A stretch of 64,000 bases of DNA from Cellulomonas hominis (GCF_005239125.1 NZ_SZYE01000001.1:23889-87888); one strand, 5' to 3'; shown: positions 24,006 through 32,287, counted from the stretch's first letter. Numbers and translations are program-made. The notes: generated from the sequence alone by a model not told the origin.

Positions 24006-26051
24006 TCATCGGGCGGTGCCGGTGCCATAGGCGTAGATCGCGCCGAACAGCTCGCTCGAGATCTTGCTCGGTCCGCGAAGTGTCGGGATCTTGTCGGCGT
24101 CGGGCAGGCGGCGCAGCCGTTCCAGCGGCACCTGACGCTCGAGACGTTCGGTGTCGACGTACCGCAATGCGGAGGCCCTCCCGGCAGGGTCGTACCTTTC
24201 GAGGTCTTTCCGCTGGTAGACGCCGAGCCTGCGGTAGCGCCGGAACAGGACGTTCGGGGTCGCGGTCTCGACCTGAATCAGGAGCGAGACCGCGACGACC
24301 GAACTGATCTGGTCTCCGGCGTCGTCGCTGGATGCGTACCAGGCGATCCGTGCGGGAGCCTGCGGGTTGGCACGCGGGGAGCGGTAGTACACGTGCTCAC
24401 GGCTCGTGCCGAGCAGGTCGTTCTCGACCCAGAGCGTCTCGGTGAGGGCGAACAACGGGCGGGCCCAGCGGGGCTGGATCGGCACGAGGTAGCACGGCAG
24501 GTCCGTATCGAGCAGTTTGGCCGGCCAGAGCGTGCGCTCCAGAGCCGCTACCCGCTCTGGGGACGAGGCAGCGGACACCGTGTCGCGTACGACCGCATGC
24601 AGCGGGTGCGTCGGGTCGAGGGCGTCAGCCGCGGAAGGGGTGTCGCGGACGTCAAGGACCGCCGCCTGCATGCCCATGCGTGTTCGTAGGTACCCGTCCG
24701 ACTTCAAGTCCCTCAGGAGATTGTCGGGGATGGAGGGGTCGGTGACGAGAATGGAGTTCAGGTTCTGCCGGCGCGCGTCGTGGCGCAGCCGGAACGCGAT
24801 CAATCGGCCGAGAGTGGCGCCCGCAGTGGTGTCGACGACCCGGAGGAACGGGACCTCCAGCGTCCGCGTGGTCGGCCGCGGGTGCCAGCCCCACGCTGCG
24901 ACGAGCGTTCCCGACGGGTCCCGGACCCACCAGCCGCGGGCCTCGGCTTGTCCGGCAAGCTCACGCAGGATGCGGTGGTACTTGCTCTTGTGTTCCCCCG
25001 ATCGGTGAGACAGAAACAGGTCGAGCTCGCGCTCCGCCCCGACGCCGTACTCGCTCACCTGGTAGTTCGTGCCCCGCAGATCCACCGGACGGTAACGCGA
25101 TCCGTTGACGAGCTCGTCGAGGTGCACGGTCAGCTCGGAAGGGCGGATGACGGTGACGCCGAAGATGTTGTACGCGTGCTCCGCGTACCTCTCGATCAGC
25201 TTGTCGTCTCTCGTGACGAAGATGCGCGCGCCGCCGGCGGCAGTGCTGATCAAGTGATCGCGATCGGCGCTGTCCTTCTTGGGGACCTCCGGCACGACCG
25301 ACCGCCATCGCGTGGCCGCTTCATCGCGCTGGGCGGGGGAGTGCTGGAGCGCTGGGAAGGCGCTGAGGGTGTTCAGCTGGCGCTGTCGTTCGCGCTCGTC
25401 CGTGTTCTTCACAGCCTCCTGGGCCGAGACCGCGGTGACCTTCAGGACGACGGATTCAGGCAGCCATTCGTCGGTCAGCCAACGCGACTCCTCAGCGCCG
25501 GAGCGTGTGGGGTCTAGGAGGTCCATGAAGATGTTGTGGTCGATCGCGACGACGATGTCGCCGTCTGACTCCGAGACCGAGAACAGGTCAGGCAGGTGGT
25601 GAGACAGCCACCAATGGATCAGCTGTGCGCGGTCACGACCGCGACCCGAGCTCTCTCCGGTCGGTGCGAAGCCCAGGACCGGCCACGCGGCGGTCGCCTC
25701 GACATAATCGCGTCGGCACCGCACCCCGATGCCTGTGGTCTCGGGGTGCAGCTCACTGATCCGACGAACCAGCGCGCGCGCGACCCCCCGCCGGCGGTGC
25801 GCTGCAGCGACGCACAGGTGAATGAGCCGGACTCGCCCTCGGGCAACCGAGAACAGCGCGTAACCGGCGAGACCGTCGCCGTCGCGGCACGCGAGGAGGC
25901 CGCCTGCCGCTGCCAGTTCCGGGAAAGCGCCCCGCGGCATGAGGCCGAGCGTCACGCGGTTCTGGTCAGCAAGTTCGACGACCGACTGGAGAAGACGTAC
26001 GTCTTGGGGCCGGACCAGAGTCAGGCTGAGGGTGGAGGGCAGCGCTCCCAT
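24006..26051 (-). CDS. GNAT-PIN-GNAT-like-PUA-like fusion protein (island protein C)
   Basis: A 681-residue protein from ATG 26051. Residues 1-150 are a GNAT domain (LIHLCVAAAHRRRGVARALV, then YVEATAAWPVLGF). Residues 165-300 are PIN-like (VVAIDHNIFMDLLD with D171; KKDSADRDHLIST; IFVTRDDKLIERY). Residues 325-470 resemble a second, degenerate GNAT. Residues 515-670 are PUA-like and align with protein B (LVPIQPRWARPLF; VYYRSP; GVYQRKDLERY). The N-terminal GNAT is an addition relative to protein B. GC is lower than the surroundings. It is the first gene of the cluster, with 120 bp before protein B. The predicted activity is unproven. Confidence 0.75.
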   Translation of the reverse strand: MGALPSTLSLTLVRPQDVRLLQSVVELADQNRVTLGLMPRGAFPELAAAGGLLACRDGDGLAGYALFSVARGRVRLIHLCVAAAHRRRGVARALVRRISELHPETTGIGVRCRRDYVEATAAWPVLGFAPTGESSGRGRDRAQLIHWWLSHHLPDLFSVSESDGDIVVAIDHNIFMDLLDPTRSGAEESRWLTDEWLPESVVLKVTAVSAQEAVKNTDERERQRQLNTLSAFPALQHSPAQRDEAATRWRSVVPEVPKKDSADRDHLISTAAGGARIFVTRDDKLIERYAEHAYNIFGVTVIRPSELTVHLDELVNGSRYRPVDLRGTNYQVSEYGVGAERELDLFLSHRSGEHKSKYHRILRELAGQAEARGWWVRDPSGTLVAAWGWHPRPTTRTLEVPFLRVVDTTAGATLGRLIAFRLRHDARRQNLNSILVTDPSIPDNLLRDLKSDGYLRTRMGMQAAVLDVRDTPSAADALDPTHPLHAVVRDTVSAASSPERVAALERTLWPAKLLDTDLPCYLVPIQPRWARPLFALTETLWVENDLLGTSREHVYYRSPRANPQAPARIAWYASSDDAGDQISSVVAVSLLIQVETATPNVLFRRYRRLGVYQRKDLERYDPAGRASALRYVDTERLERQVPLERLRRLPDADKIPTLRGPSKISSELFGAIYAYGTGTAR

Positions 26052-26379
26052 GCGAGATTCGTACCGTTCACGATCAGGGCGCTGCGCCCGCCATTCGGGT
26101 GCTCTCGTGCAGGCAGGAACCAAGGCCGCCTGGTCCGACAGAAATCACGCAAGAGCCACGAGGGTGTTCGCGACTGGACGTCTTGGTCGCCGTGATCCCC
26201 CGGCGCGGCGTGGACACGTACCGGGCGCGGCTCGCGCCTCGGCGCTCTCAGCGCGCGGCAGGCCCGGAGGTGGCAGCGGAATCGTGAGGCACGCAAGCGG
26301 GTGTGAACGGCCCCCGGTCCCACGGAGCCTCTCAAATCACGGAGGATCGCAGTCATGGCTGCACGGAGGACGTAGCGGC
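26052..26379. other. Spacer without a supported gene
   Basis: This 328-bp stretch precedes the protein C gene. I see no convincing complete gene. A plus-strand frame ending at TGA 26287 (VAVIPRRGVDTYRARLAPRR...) has GC-ending codons and could be another 3' gene scrap. No tRNA or clear hairpin is visible. Confidence 0.4.
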
Positions 26380-26700
26380 TCAGTGCATCTTGAGTGCGTA
26401 CATCCGCTCGGTTCGCATGACGTCCGCCCACTGACCTACCAGCGTCGTCTCACCGACCTGGTAGTAACCGATATCGGAGCCCTTGTGGTTCATCCCACCG
26501 CAGGAGCACACGCAGTCGTCGCCCTCGGCCTCCACGCAGCGCGTGTCGCACTTGGTGCTCTGCGAGACCCGGCTGTCGGTCACAACGTGGCACGAGCCGT
26601 ACTCCTGCAGCAGCGCGGACAGCAGTGTCCCCTGGTGGTCGCGGCTGACCTCCCACTTCTTGGTGCCGCGGTTGAACTGCGAGCGCGTGCGATCTCCGAG
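26380..26700 (-). pseudogene. Cys-rich protein, probably lacking its 5' end
   Basis: The frame ending at 26380 encodes a Cys-rich motif, STKCDTRCVEAEGDDCVCSC, followed by GGMNHKG and a tail. GTG at 26583 would give 67 residues. However, the same frame stays well coded upstream (KKWEVSRDHQGTLLSALLQE) to about 26700 with no ATG, GTG or TTG before a stop further upstream. I infer a longer gene that lost its N-terminus at a junction near 26.7 kb. Similar Cys-rich ends occur in actinobacterial mobile-element proteins, from memory. Metal binding is likely; the function is unknown. Confidence 0.5.
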
Positions 26701-26861
26701 GCACGAATCCGGGTTGGATGGTGGGTCCGCGAAAGGCGAGATTCCGGGCTCGCGTGAACGGCGAGCCTGCCTGCCCGCGCGCCGAGCTTGCCGATGCGGT
26801 GCGGGACATCCCGCCTGTACACACCACCGCCCTCAGCCTGTACACGGCCTCTGAGCAGTGA
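26700..26861 (+). pseudogene. 3' remnant of a plus-strand gene
   Basis: A frame ending at TGA 26861 reads MVGPRKARFRARVNGEPACP and then ELADAVRDIPPVHTTALSLY. Its codons are GC3-rich, like a gene end. A stop at 26673 closes it upstream and the first ATG is 26718. It meets the minus-strand Cys-rich remnant head to head near 26.7 kb. Family not recognised. Confidence 0.35.
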
Positions 26862-26912
26862 AGACGCACCACCTGGTCGGAGAGTTAGCCGAACATGCCA
26901 CACATGACGGGG

Positions 26913-26949
26913 AACCCCCGGTCGGAGAGATCCGGCCGGGGGTTCTTCG
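26913..26949. terminator. Right copy of the duplicated terminator
   Basis: AACCCCCGGTCGGAGAG then a short variable part and CCGGGGGTTCTTCG, near-identical to the terminator after tRNA-Leu 6.5 kb to the left. It still forms a hairpin (arms 26915-26926 and 26931-26942). It marks the right edge of the accessory region. Confidence 0.85.
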
Positions 26950-27020
26950 CGTCCCGGGCCGAGGTGCAGCCGGCGGCGTGCTGAGCGATCATGCCGCCGC
27001 CCTCCCGGGCCGGGCCGGTC

Positions 27021-27554
27021 ACGCTTCAGCGCGTCCCGGGCCTTCGACGGCCGGGTGCGCGGAGGCAGCGTGCGCAGGGTCGTGAGCAGCGCCCGCAGCG
27101 CCCAGACGTCGTGCTCGGTCGGCTCGGGCCGCGGGTGGCCGGCGAGGTCGTCCAGCGCGAGCGCGTGCTCGGCGACGGCGCCGTCGATCGGTGCTCCCTG
27201 GGTGTGCCGCAGCCACCGCTCGCCGGCGGGGTCGAGCCCGTGGCCGTCGCGGTGGCCGCACACGCGGCAGACGTCGGAGGCGGGGGAGTACGGCTCCGCG
27301 GGGTGCACCGGGACGACGGCACCCACCGCCGCGCCGGTCAGCGCGCTGCGCCAGCCGAACGGTGCGGACCACAGGCCCGACACCCACGCCGCCGCTGCGT
27401 CCTGCAGCGTCCACCGCGCCGCGTGCGCGCGCAGCGCGGCGACCGCGTCGTCGTGCCCGAGGGCACGCTGGTCCGGGGCGCGACCACTGCCCTCGGCGGG
27501 GCGCAGGTCGGCGATCAGGGCGGCGTGCGTGGGGGCGGTCACCCGCCGCATCAT
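27021..27554 (-). pseudogene. Truncated chromosomal gene at the right island edge
   Basis: About 178 well-coded residues: APTHAALIADLRPAEG, WVSGLWSAPFGWRSALTG, a zinc-type CRVCGHRDGHG, and LRTLPPRTRPSKARDALKR. The frame then runs into low-quality sequence with no sensible end. From memory, relatives continue for another 100 or so residues, so the C-terminal part appears to be lost exactly beside the duplicated terminator. The start may be ATG 27554 or GTG 27542. Function unknown. Confidence 0.55.
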
Positions 27555-27610
27555 CTCCGGTGGGGCGGCACGCGGCCAGCCCTCTCGGCACCGAGGACGA
27601 GGGCTGAGAC

Positions 27611-27655
27611 GACGCGCGGACCCAGCCGGATCGCTCCGGCCGGGGTCCGCGCGTC
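27611..27655. terminator. Intrinsic terminator downstream of the SRPBCC gene
   Basis: Perfect 13-bp arms GACGCGCGGACCC and its complement, with a further AGCCGG/CCGGCC inner pair. It lies 26 bp after the SRPBCC stop. Confidence 0.75.
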
Positions 27656-27680
27656 AGCGGGGGCCGCGCCCCGGGGTGGG

Positions 27681-28442
27681 TCAGATCCGCGCGGCGGGGT
27701 CGGTGCCGTCGTCGGGGGCCGTGCCGGGCGGCGGGACGTCGACCACGGGCTCGGTCTCGACGACCACGGTCTCGGTCTCCACGACGACCGCCTCGACCGG
27801 CTCGACGTCGTCGGCCGTCGTGCCCTCGCCCGTCCGCCCGGCCCGCGCCGTCCCGGCCACGGCGGCAGCGGCACCGGCCGCGGCCACGCCGAGCCCCGCC
27901 GCGACGGCCTTGCCGGAGAGGCCCGCCTTGCCGGAGTCGCCCTCCGACGCGGCGGCGTCCGCGACCCCGGGGGTGCCCACGCCCGCGCCCTCGCGCACCT
28001 CGCCGCGCCAGGCACCGGTCGCGTAGCCCTCGGCCTCGATGAAGTCCTTGAACCGCTCGAGGTCCTTCGCGGCGCGGTTCTCCACGACGTGCAGCTTGTC
28101 GCCGACCTTCTCGACCAGGCCCTCGGGCTCGTACTCGAGGGACAGGTGCACGGAGGTCTGCCCGCCGCCCAGGTCCTCGAACGTCACGGCCCCGGCGTTG
28201 GTCGCGCCCTCGGTCGCCGCCCAGGCCACCTTGCTGTCCCGGACCTGCTCGAGGATCCGCGCCTCCCACTCCCGCTTGACGCCGGCGATCTCGGCGACCC
28301 AGCGGAGCCGGTCGTCGCTCAGCTGCGTCACGGACTTCACGCCCCCCATGAACCGCGGGAACTCCTCGAACTGCGTCCACTGGTTGTACGCGACGCTCAC
28401 CGGCACGTTCACCAGGACCGACTCCTCGACCTTCGTCGTCAT
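27681..28442 (-). CDS. SRPBCC (START-like) family protein with long C-terminal extension
   Basis: A 253-residue protein. Residues 1-145 match the cyclase/dehydrase-type SRPBCC fold: VEESVLVNVPVSVAYNQWTQ, FEEFPRFMGGVKSVTQLSD, and NRAAKDLERFKDFIEAEG are typical of stress-linked members. The last 100 residues are an Ala/Gly helix ([19 protein letters not shown]) and a Val/Glu/Pro-rich tail. GAGGAGA precedes ATG 28442. It probably binds a hydrophobic ligand. It is the first intact gene right of the island. Confidence 0.88.
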   Translation of the reverse strand: MTTKVEESVLVNVPVSVAYNQWTQFEEFPRFMGGVKSVTQLSDDRLRWVAEIAGVKREWEARILEQVRDSKVAWAATEGATNAGAVTFEDLGGGQTSVHLSLEYEPEGLVEKVGDKLHVVENRAAKDLERFKDFIEAEGYATGAWRGEVREGAGVGTPGVADAAASEGDSGKAGLSGKAVAAGLGVAAAGAAAAVAGTARAGRTGEGTTADDVEPVEAVVVETETVVVETEPVVDVPPPGTAPDDGTDPAARI

Positions 28443-28576
28443 GACGTCTCCTCGTCCGAGCTGGGCGCCGGGCGGCAGCGCTGCACCCGGCCCGTCCAGC
28501 ATGCGCGCGGACGCGTGGCAGCGCCCGCGGTCACCGCGCGGACGCGATGAGCGCGGGCGCCAGGGGACGCCCGGGG

Positions 28577-29074
28577 TCACCGCGCGAACGCGATGACTCC
28601 CGTGATGACCAGGCTGATCGCCACGGTCCACAGGGTGATCGCGACGCCCTGCCACGTGAGGATCCGGGCTCGGGAGACCCCGGACGCCGAGAGGGCGGCG
28701 GCGGTGAAGTGGGTCGGGATGAGCAGCGGGCCGAGCAGGCTGACGCCGGCGACGCCGTACCGGGCGAACGCGCGGTCGAACTTCTGCCGGCGCGGGCTCG
28801 GGGCGACGGGGGCACGGCCCCCGCGGGTGACGACCGCCGCGCGGGTGCGGACGCCGACCGTCACGACGAGCAGCACCGCGAGGAAGTTGCCGGCGATCGC
28901 CGCGGCGACGGCGGCGACGGGGTGGATCCCGCCGACGACGCCGATCGCGGCGGCGCCCTCGCCCTCGACGAACGGCACGGCGCCGGCGAGCGCGACGCCC
29001 GCGGGCTGCAGCCAGTCGGGCAGCTGGGCCACGAGCTCCTGGAACTCGGGGACGATGTCGGGCAGACCTGCCAT
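28577..29074 (-). CDS. Small multi-drug export family membrane protein
   Basis: A 165-residue membrane protein with about four helices. FVEGEGAAAIGVVGGIHPVA near residues 35-55 and the later RYGVAGVSLLGPLLIPTHFT region are like the small multi-drug export family (PF06695-type), distantly related in layout to DedA proteins. GGAGGT precedes ATG 29074. Transport activity is not shown; the name is the family's only. Confidence 0.75.
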   Translation of the reverse strand: MAGLPDIVPEFQELVAQLPDWLQPAGVALAGAVPFVEGEGAAAIGVVGGIHPVAAVAAAIAGNFLAVLLVVTVGVRTRAAVVTRGGRAPVAPSPRRQKFDRAFARYGVAGVSLLGPLLIPTHFTAAALSASGVSRARILTWQGVAITLWTVAISLVITGVIAFAR

Positions 29075-29227
29075 GGTGACCTCCGGGGGATGCGGCTGGG
29101 GTGGTGCTCGTCGGTGCCTCCAGCCAACGGCGTCGCGGCCCCGCGCGGCAGTGCCGCGGTGTCACCGGCGCACGTGGGGTCGCGCGCGTCCGCCCGTGAC
29201 GGATGTCATGGCCGTACGGTCGGCGGC

Positions 29228-30472
29228 ATGGCTTCTCCGGCGGCAGGGATGGGTGCCGCGGTCGGCAGCCCGTACGCCGGCGGCGTGCGGGCCACCTGGT
29301 GGTACACGGTGGCCGGGCTCGTGTTCCTCGACCTCGTCGTCCTGATGAACTGGTGGCTGTGGCTGGGCCAGCTCCCGGCGCACGCGGTGCTGCCCGGCGG
29401 GCCGGCGCTCGCGGCCCTGGGCGTGGCGCTCCAGCTCGGCGCGGCGGCGGTGCTCGTGCGGGACTACCCGGTCGCGGTGCCGCCGGCCGACGCCGAGGAC
29501 ACCGTGACCGCGCCCCGCCGCCGCCGGGGCGCGGTGGCCCTGGCCGTCGGCACGGTCGGGGCGGCGCTGCTCGGCGTGACGACCGGGTCCTGGATGCTCG
29601 GGGTCGGTGTGCTCGCGTTCCTGCTGAGCCTGCTGCCCTGGCCCCGAGGCGTGCGGTGGCGGCTGGTCGCGCTGCTCACGCTGGTGCTCGCCGGGCTGTG
29701 GGTGGTGGACGCGCCGCGGCTCGGCATCGACACCGCCGACGCCGACCTGTCGACCCTGCCGCCCACGCTGATCCTGCTGCTGCCCGCCCTGTCCGCCTTC
29801 TCGCTGTGGTGGTGGGACCTGGTGCGGGAGCTGGACCGCGCCCGGGAGGCCGCGGCGGCGGTGTCGGCGATGCGCGAGCGGCTGCGGCTGGCCGGCGAGG
29901 TGCACGACCTGCAGGGCCACCACCTCCAGGTCGTCGCGCTCCAGCTCGAGCTGGCCGAGCGGCTGATCGACCGCGACCCCGCCGCGGCGGCGGAGCAGAT
30001 CCGGACCGCGCGGACGTCGGTCGACGAGGCCCGCGCCGGCACCCGCGACCTCGCGACCCGGTTCCGGGGCGTCCCGCTGCCGGACGAGCTGGCGAACGCC
30101 GCCGACCTGCTCCGCGCGGCGGGCCACGAGGTGCAGGTCGAGCTCGACCGCGGGGCCGGGACCGCGCCCGCCGACGTGCTGGGGCCGCTGGTCCGGGAGA
30201 GCGTGACGAACGTCCTCAAGCACGGCGCCGGCACCCGCGCCCGGATCAGCCTGCGGCGGGAGGGCGGCATGTGGCGGTACGCGATCGCCAACGACCGGGA
30301 CCCCGCCGCCCCCGGCCCCGGGGCGTCGCGGGGGACCGGGGTGGCCGCGATGCGGGACCGGATCGCGGCGCTCGGCGGGACGGTGGAGGTGCGGGCCGAC
30401 GACGAGTTCGTGCTGACGGTCGCGGTGCCGGACGGGGCGGTGCCGGACGCGGCGGACGGGACGGGCGCATGA
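29228..30472 (+). CDS. NarL-type sensor histidine kinase
   Basis: A 414-residue kinase. The N-terminal half has about six membrane helices, then a DesK-like HisKA_3 domain: RLRLAGEVHDLQGHHLQVV carries the phospho-acceptor His. The ATP-binding domain has ESVTNVLKHG (N box) and GTGVAAMRDRIAALGG (G box). The start at 29228 is supported by TACGGT ending 7 nt upstream and the absence of a Shine-Dalgarno. It overlaps the response regulator by 4 nt. The signal is unknown. Confidence 0.92.
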   Translation: MASPAAGMGAAVGSPYAGGVRATWWYTVAGLVFLDLVVLMNWWLWLGQLPAHAVLPGGPALAALGVALQLGAAAVLVRDYPVAVPPADAEDTVTAPRRRRGAVALAVGTVGAALLGVTTGSWMLGVGVLAFLLSLLPWPRGVRWRLVALLTLVLAGLWVVDAPRLGIDTADADLSTLPPTLILLLPALSAFSLWWWDLVRELDRAREAAAAVSAMRERLRLAGEVHDLQGHHLQVVALQLELAERLIDRDPAAAAEQIRTARTSVDEARAGTRDLATRFRGVPLPDELANAADLLRAAGHEVQVELDRGAGTAPADVLGPLVRESVTNVLKHGAGTRARISLRREGGMWRYAIANDRDPAAPGPGASRGTGVAAMRDRIAALGGTVEVRADDEFVLTVAVPDGAVPDAADGTGA

Positions 30473-31071
30473 TCCGGGTGCTGATCGCCGACGACGAGGA
30501 CATGATCCGCACGGCCCTCGCGGCCCTGCTCCGGCTGGAGCCCGACCTCGACGTGGTCGCCGAGTGCGCGTCCGGCGACGAGGCGCTCGCGGCCGCGGTG
30601 CGCACGCGCCCGGACGTGTGCCTGCTGGACCTGGAGATGCCCGGGACCGACGGGATCGACACCGCCGCACGGCTGGCGCGCACGGTGCCGACCCGCTGCC
30701 TGGTGGTGACCCGGCACGCGCGCCCCGGGGTGCTGCGCCGCGCGCTGCAGGCGGGGGTCGACGGGTTCCTGCCGAAGTCCCGGCCCGCGCAGGACGTGGC
30801 CGAGGTCATCCGCCTGGTGGCCGCCGGCCGCCGGTACGTCGACCCGGAGGTGGCGGCGGACGCGCTGGCCGACGAGCGCAGCCCGCTGACCGACCGCGAG
30901 CTGGACGTGCTGCGCGCGGGCCGGCGGGGCGAGACCGTCGCGCAGATCGCGGCCGCGGTGCACCTGTCGCCCGGGACGGTGCGGAACCACGTGTCGTCGG
31001 TCCTCGGCAAGCTCGGGGTCGCGACGCGGCAGCAGGCGGTGCTGGCGGCGGAGGAGCGCGGCTGGATCTGA
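30469..31071 (+). CDS. NarL/LuxR-family response regulator
   Basis: A 200-residue regulator partnered with the preceding kinase (ATGA overlap). The receiver domain has IADDED acidic residues, phospho-acceptor D in CLLDLEMPGTDG, and K in LPKSRPAQD. The C-terminal LuxR HTH is LTDRELDVLRAGRRGETVAQ plus HLSPGTVRNHVSSVLGKLGV. It is DesR-like in layout. The regulated genes are unknown. Confidence 0.94.
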   Translation: MIRVLIADDEDMIRTALAALLRLEPDLDVVAECASGDEALAAAVRTRPDVCLLDLEMPGTDGIDTAARLARTVPTRCLVVTRHARPGVLRRALQAGVDGFLPKSRPAQDVAEVIRLVAAGRRYVDPEVAADALADERSPLTDRELDVLRAGRRGETVAQIAAAVHLSPGTVRNHVSSVLGKLGVATRQQAVLAAEERGWI

Positions 31072-31222
31072 GCCCGCCGCCGGGTGCCGCACGCCCGTGA
31101 GCCGCGGCGGACCCGGGTAGCCGGACCCCGCGTGCGTGGTTCCACGCAGACGGGGGCCGGTGGCGCCGCGCCCTCGCGTGAGATCAGGGAGTCACTTTCC
31201 CGACGAGCACCGAGGAACCACC

Positions 31223-31939
31223 GTGCACGCCACCCTGACCGCCCCGTCCGCCCTCGCCGGGACCGCGCTCGAGGACCCCGCCGTCCCGGCGGTCCCCGCG
31301 GCCGCCCGCACCGGCGCGGTCGACACCGACCGGCTCCTGCTCGACCACCGGCACGCGCTCGCGCTGCTCCTCCTCGAGATCGCCGGCCTCCGCGACCAGG
31401 TCCGCGACGGCAGGGCGCACGACCCGGTGGAGAACATGACGTGGCGGCTGAAATCCGCCGCGTCCATCGAGGCCAAGGCCCGGCGCAAGGGCATCCCGCT
31501 GGACGACGACGCCCTCCGCCGCGACATGCAGGACCTGGCCGGGCTGCGGGTCGTGTGCGCGTTCCTCTCGGACCTGCGCGAGGTGCGGGACGCGGTCCTC
31601 GCCCTGCCCGAGCTGGCGCTCCTCGAGGAGCGGGACTACACCGCGCGACCGAAGGCCAGCGGCTACCGCAGCCTGCACCTCGTCGTCGGCGTCCCCGTCC
31701 GCGGCGCCGGGCAGGTCACGGTCGAGATCCAGCTCCGCACCGTGGCCATGGACTTCTGGGCCTGCCTCGAGCACCGGCTCGCCTACCGGCACCACGCCCC
31801 GGCCCCGGTCCCCGTCGCGGCCACGCTCCGGCGCGCCGCGGGGGTCACGGCGGCGCTCGACCTCGCGATGGACCGGCTGTGGTCCCGCACCGCGGCACCG
31901 ACCCCCACGCCCGCCCTCGCCGCGCCCCGGGGGGCGTGA
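31223..31939 (+). CDS. Small alarmone synthetase (RelA/SpoT synthetase domain only)
   Basis: A 238-residue protein with only the (p)ppGpp synthetase domain, without hydrolase, TGS or ACT parts. Motifs are MTWRLKSAASIEAKARRKG, DLAGLRVVCAFLSD, DYTARPKASGYRSLHLVV, and VEIQLRTVAMDFWACLEHR, including the RxKxxxSYRSLH-like nucleotide pocket and Glu/Gln-containing EIQLRT. GTG 31223 with GAGGAA upstream is preferred. Two tiny genes and a Usp gene follow closely in the same direction. Confidence 0.9.
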   Translation: MHATLTAPSALAGTALEDPAVPAVPAAARTGAVDTDRLLLDHRHALALLLLEIAGLRDQVRDGRAHDPVENMTWRLKSAASIEAKARRKGIPLDDDALRRDMQDLAGLRVVCAFLSDLREVRDAVLALPELALLEERDYTARPKASGYRSLHLVVGVPVRGAGQVTVEIQLRTVAMDFWACLEHRLAYRHHAPAPVPVAATLRRAAGVTAALDLAMDRLWSRTAAPTPTPALAAPRGA

Positions 31940-31988
31940 CCGCCGAGGATCCCGCCCGCCCGGCCCCACCCCGACCCAGGAGGTCCTG

Positions 31989-32147
31989 ATGTCCCTCACC
32001 CTGTCCACCACCGCGTTCACCGTGGCGCTCGGCGCGCTCGTCGCCGGGTTCGTCGGCGTCGCCTTCGCGCTGCACCACGTCGGCGCCGCGGCGTCGCCCG
32101 CCACGGACCCCGTCCCCGTCGTCCTCCAGGAGGTGTCGTCGTGCTGA
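31989..32147 (+). CDS. 52-residue single-pass membrane protein
   Basis: ATG at 31989 has AGGAGGT upstream. The product MSLTLSTTAFTVALGALVAG continues as one hydrophobic helix into a Pro/Val-rich tail. The stop overlaps the next small gene by 7 nt. No family is recognised. The strong ribosome site and overlapping neighbours support a real gene. Confidence 0.65.
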   Translation: MSLTLSTTAFTVALGALVAGFVGVAFALHHVGAAASPATDPVPVVLQEVSSC

Positions 32148-32287
32148 CCGACCTGGCCGTCCTCGGCGGTCTGCTCGCCCTGCTCGCCGTGGCCCACCGC
32201 GTGTGGACCACGCTGATGCGCGATCCCCAGCACTCGCTCGACCGCGCCGCCGTGGCACCGGCGCCCCGAGGGGGGTGGCGGTCGTGA
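32141..32287 (+). CDS. 48-residue single-pass membrane protein
   Basis: GTG at 32141 with AGGAGGTG upstream. The product MLTDLAVLGGLLALLAVAHR has one N-terminal helix, then VWTTLMRDPQHSLDR and a short basic tail. Its stop overlaps the Usp start (GTGA). No family is recognised. Confidence 0.65.
   Translation: MLTDLAVLGGLLALLAVAHRVWTTLMRDPQHSLDRAAVAPAPRGGWRS

Noticed and set aside
20391-26949. Intact prophage or integrative element
   Set aside because: No integrase, recombinase, relaxase, capsid or replication gene is recognisable; only edges and remnants support past mobility.
27681-29165. A 494-codon minus-strand frame joining the SRPBCC gene to upstream sequence
   Set aside because: The upstream part is an out-of-frame shadow of the export-family gene; ATG 28442 with GAGGAGA gives a natural start for the SRPBCC protein.
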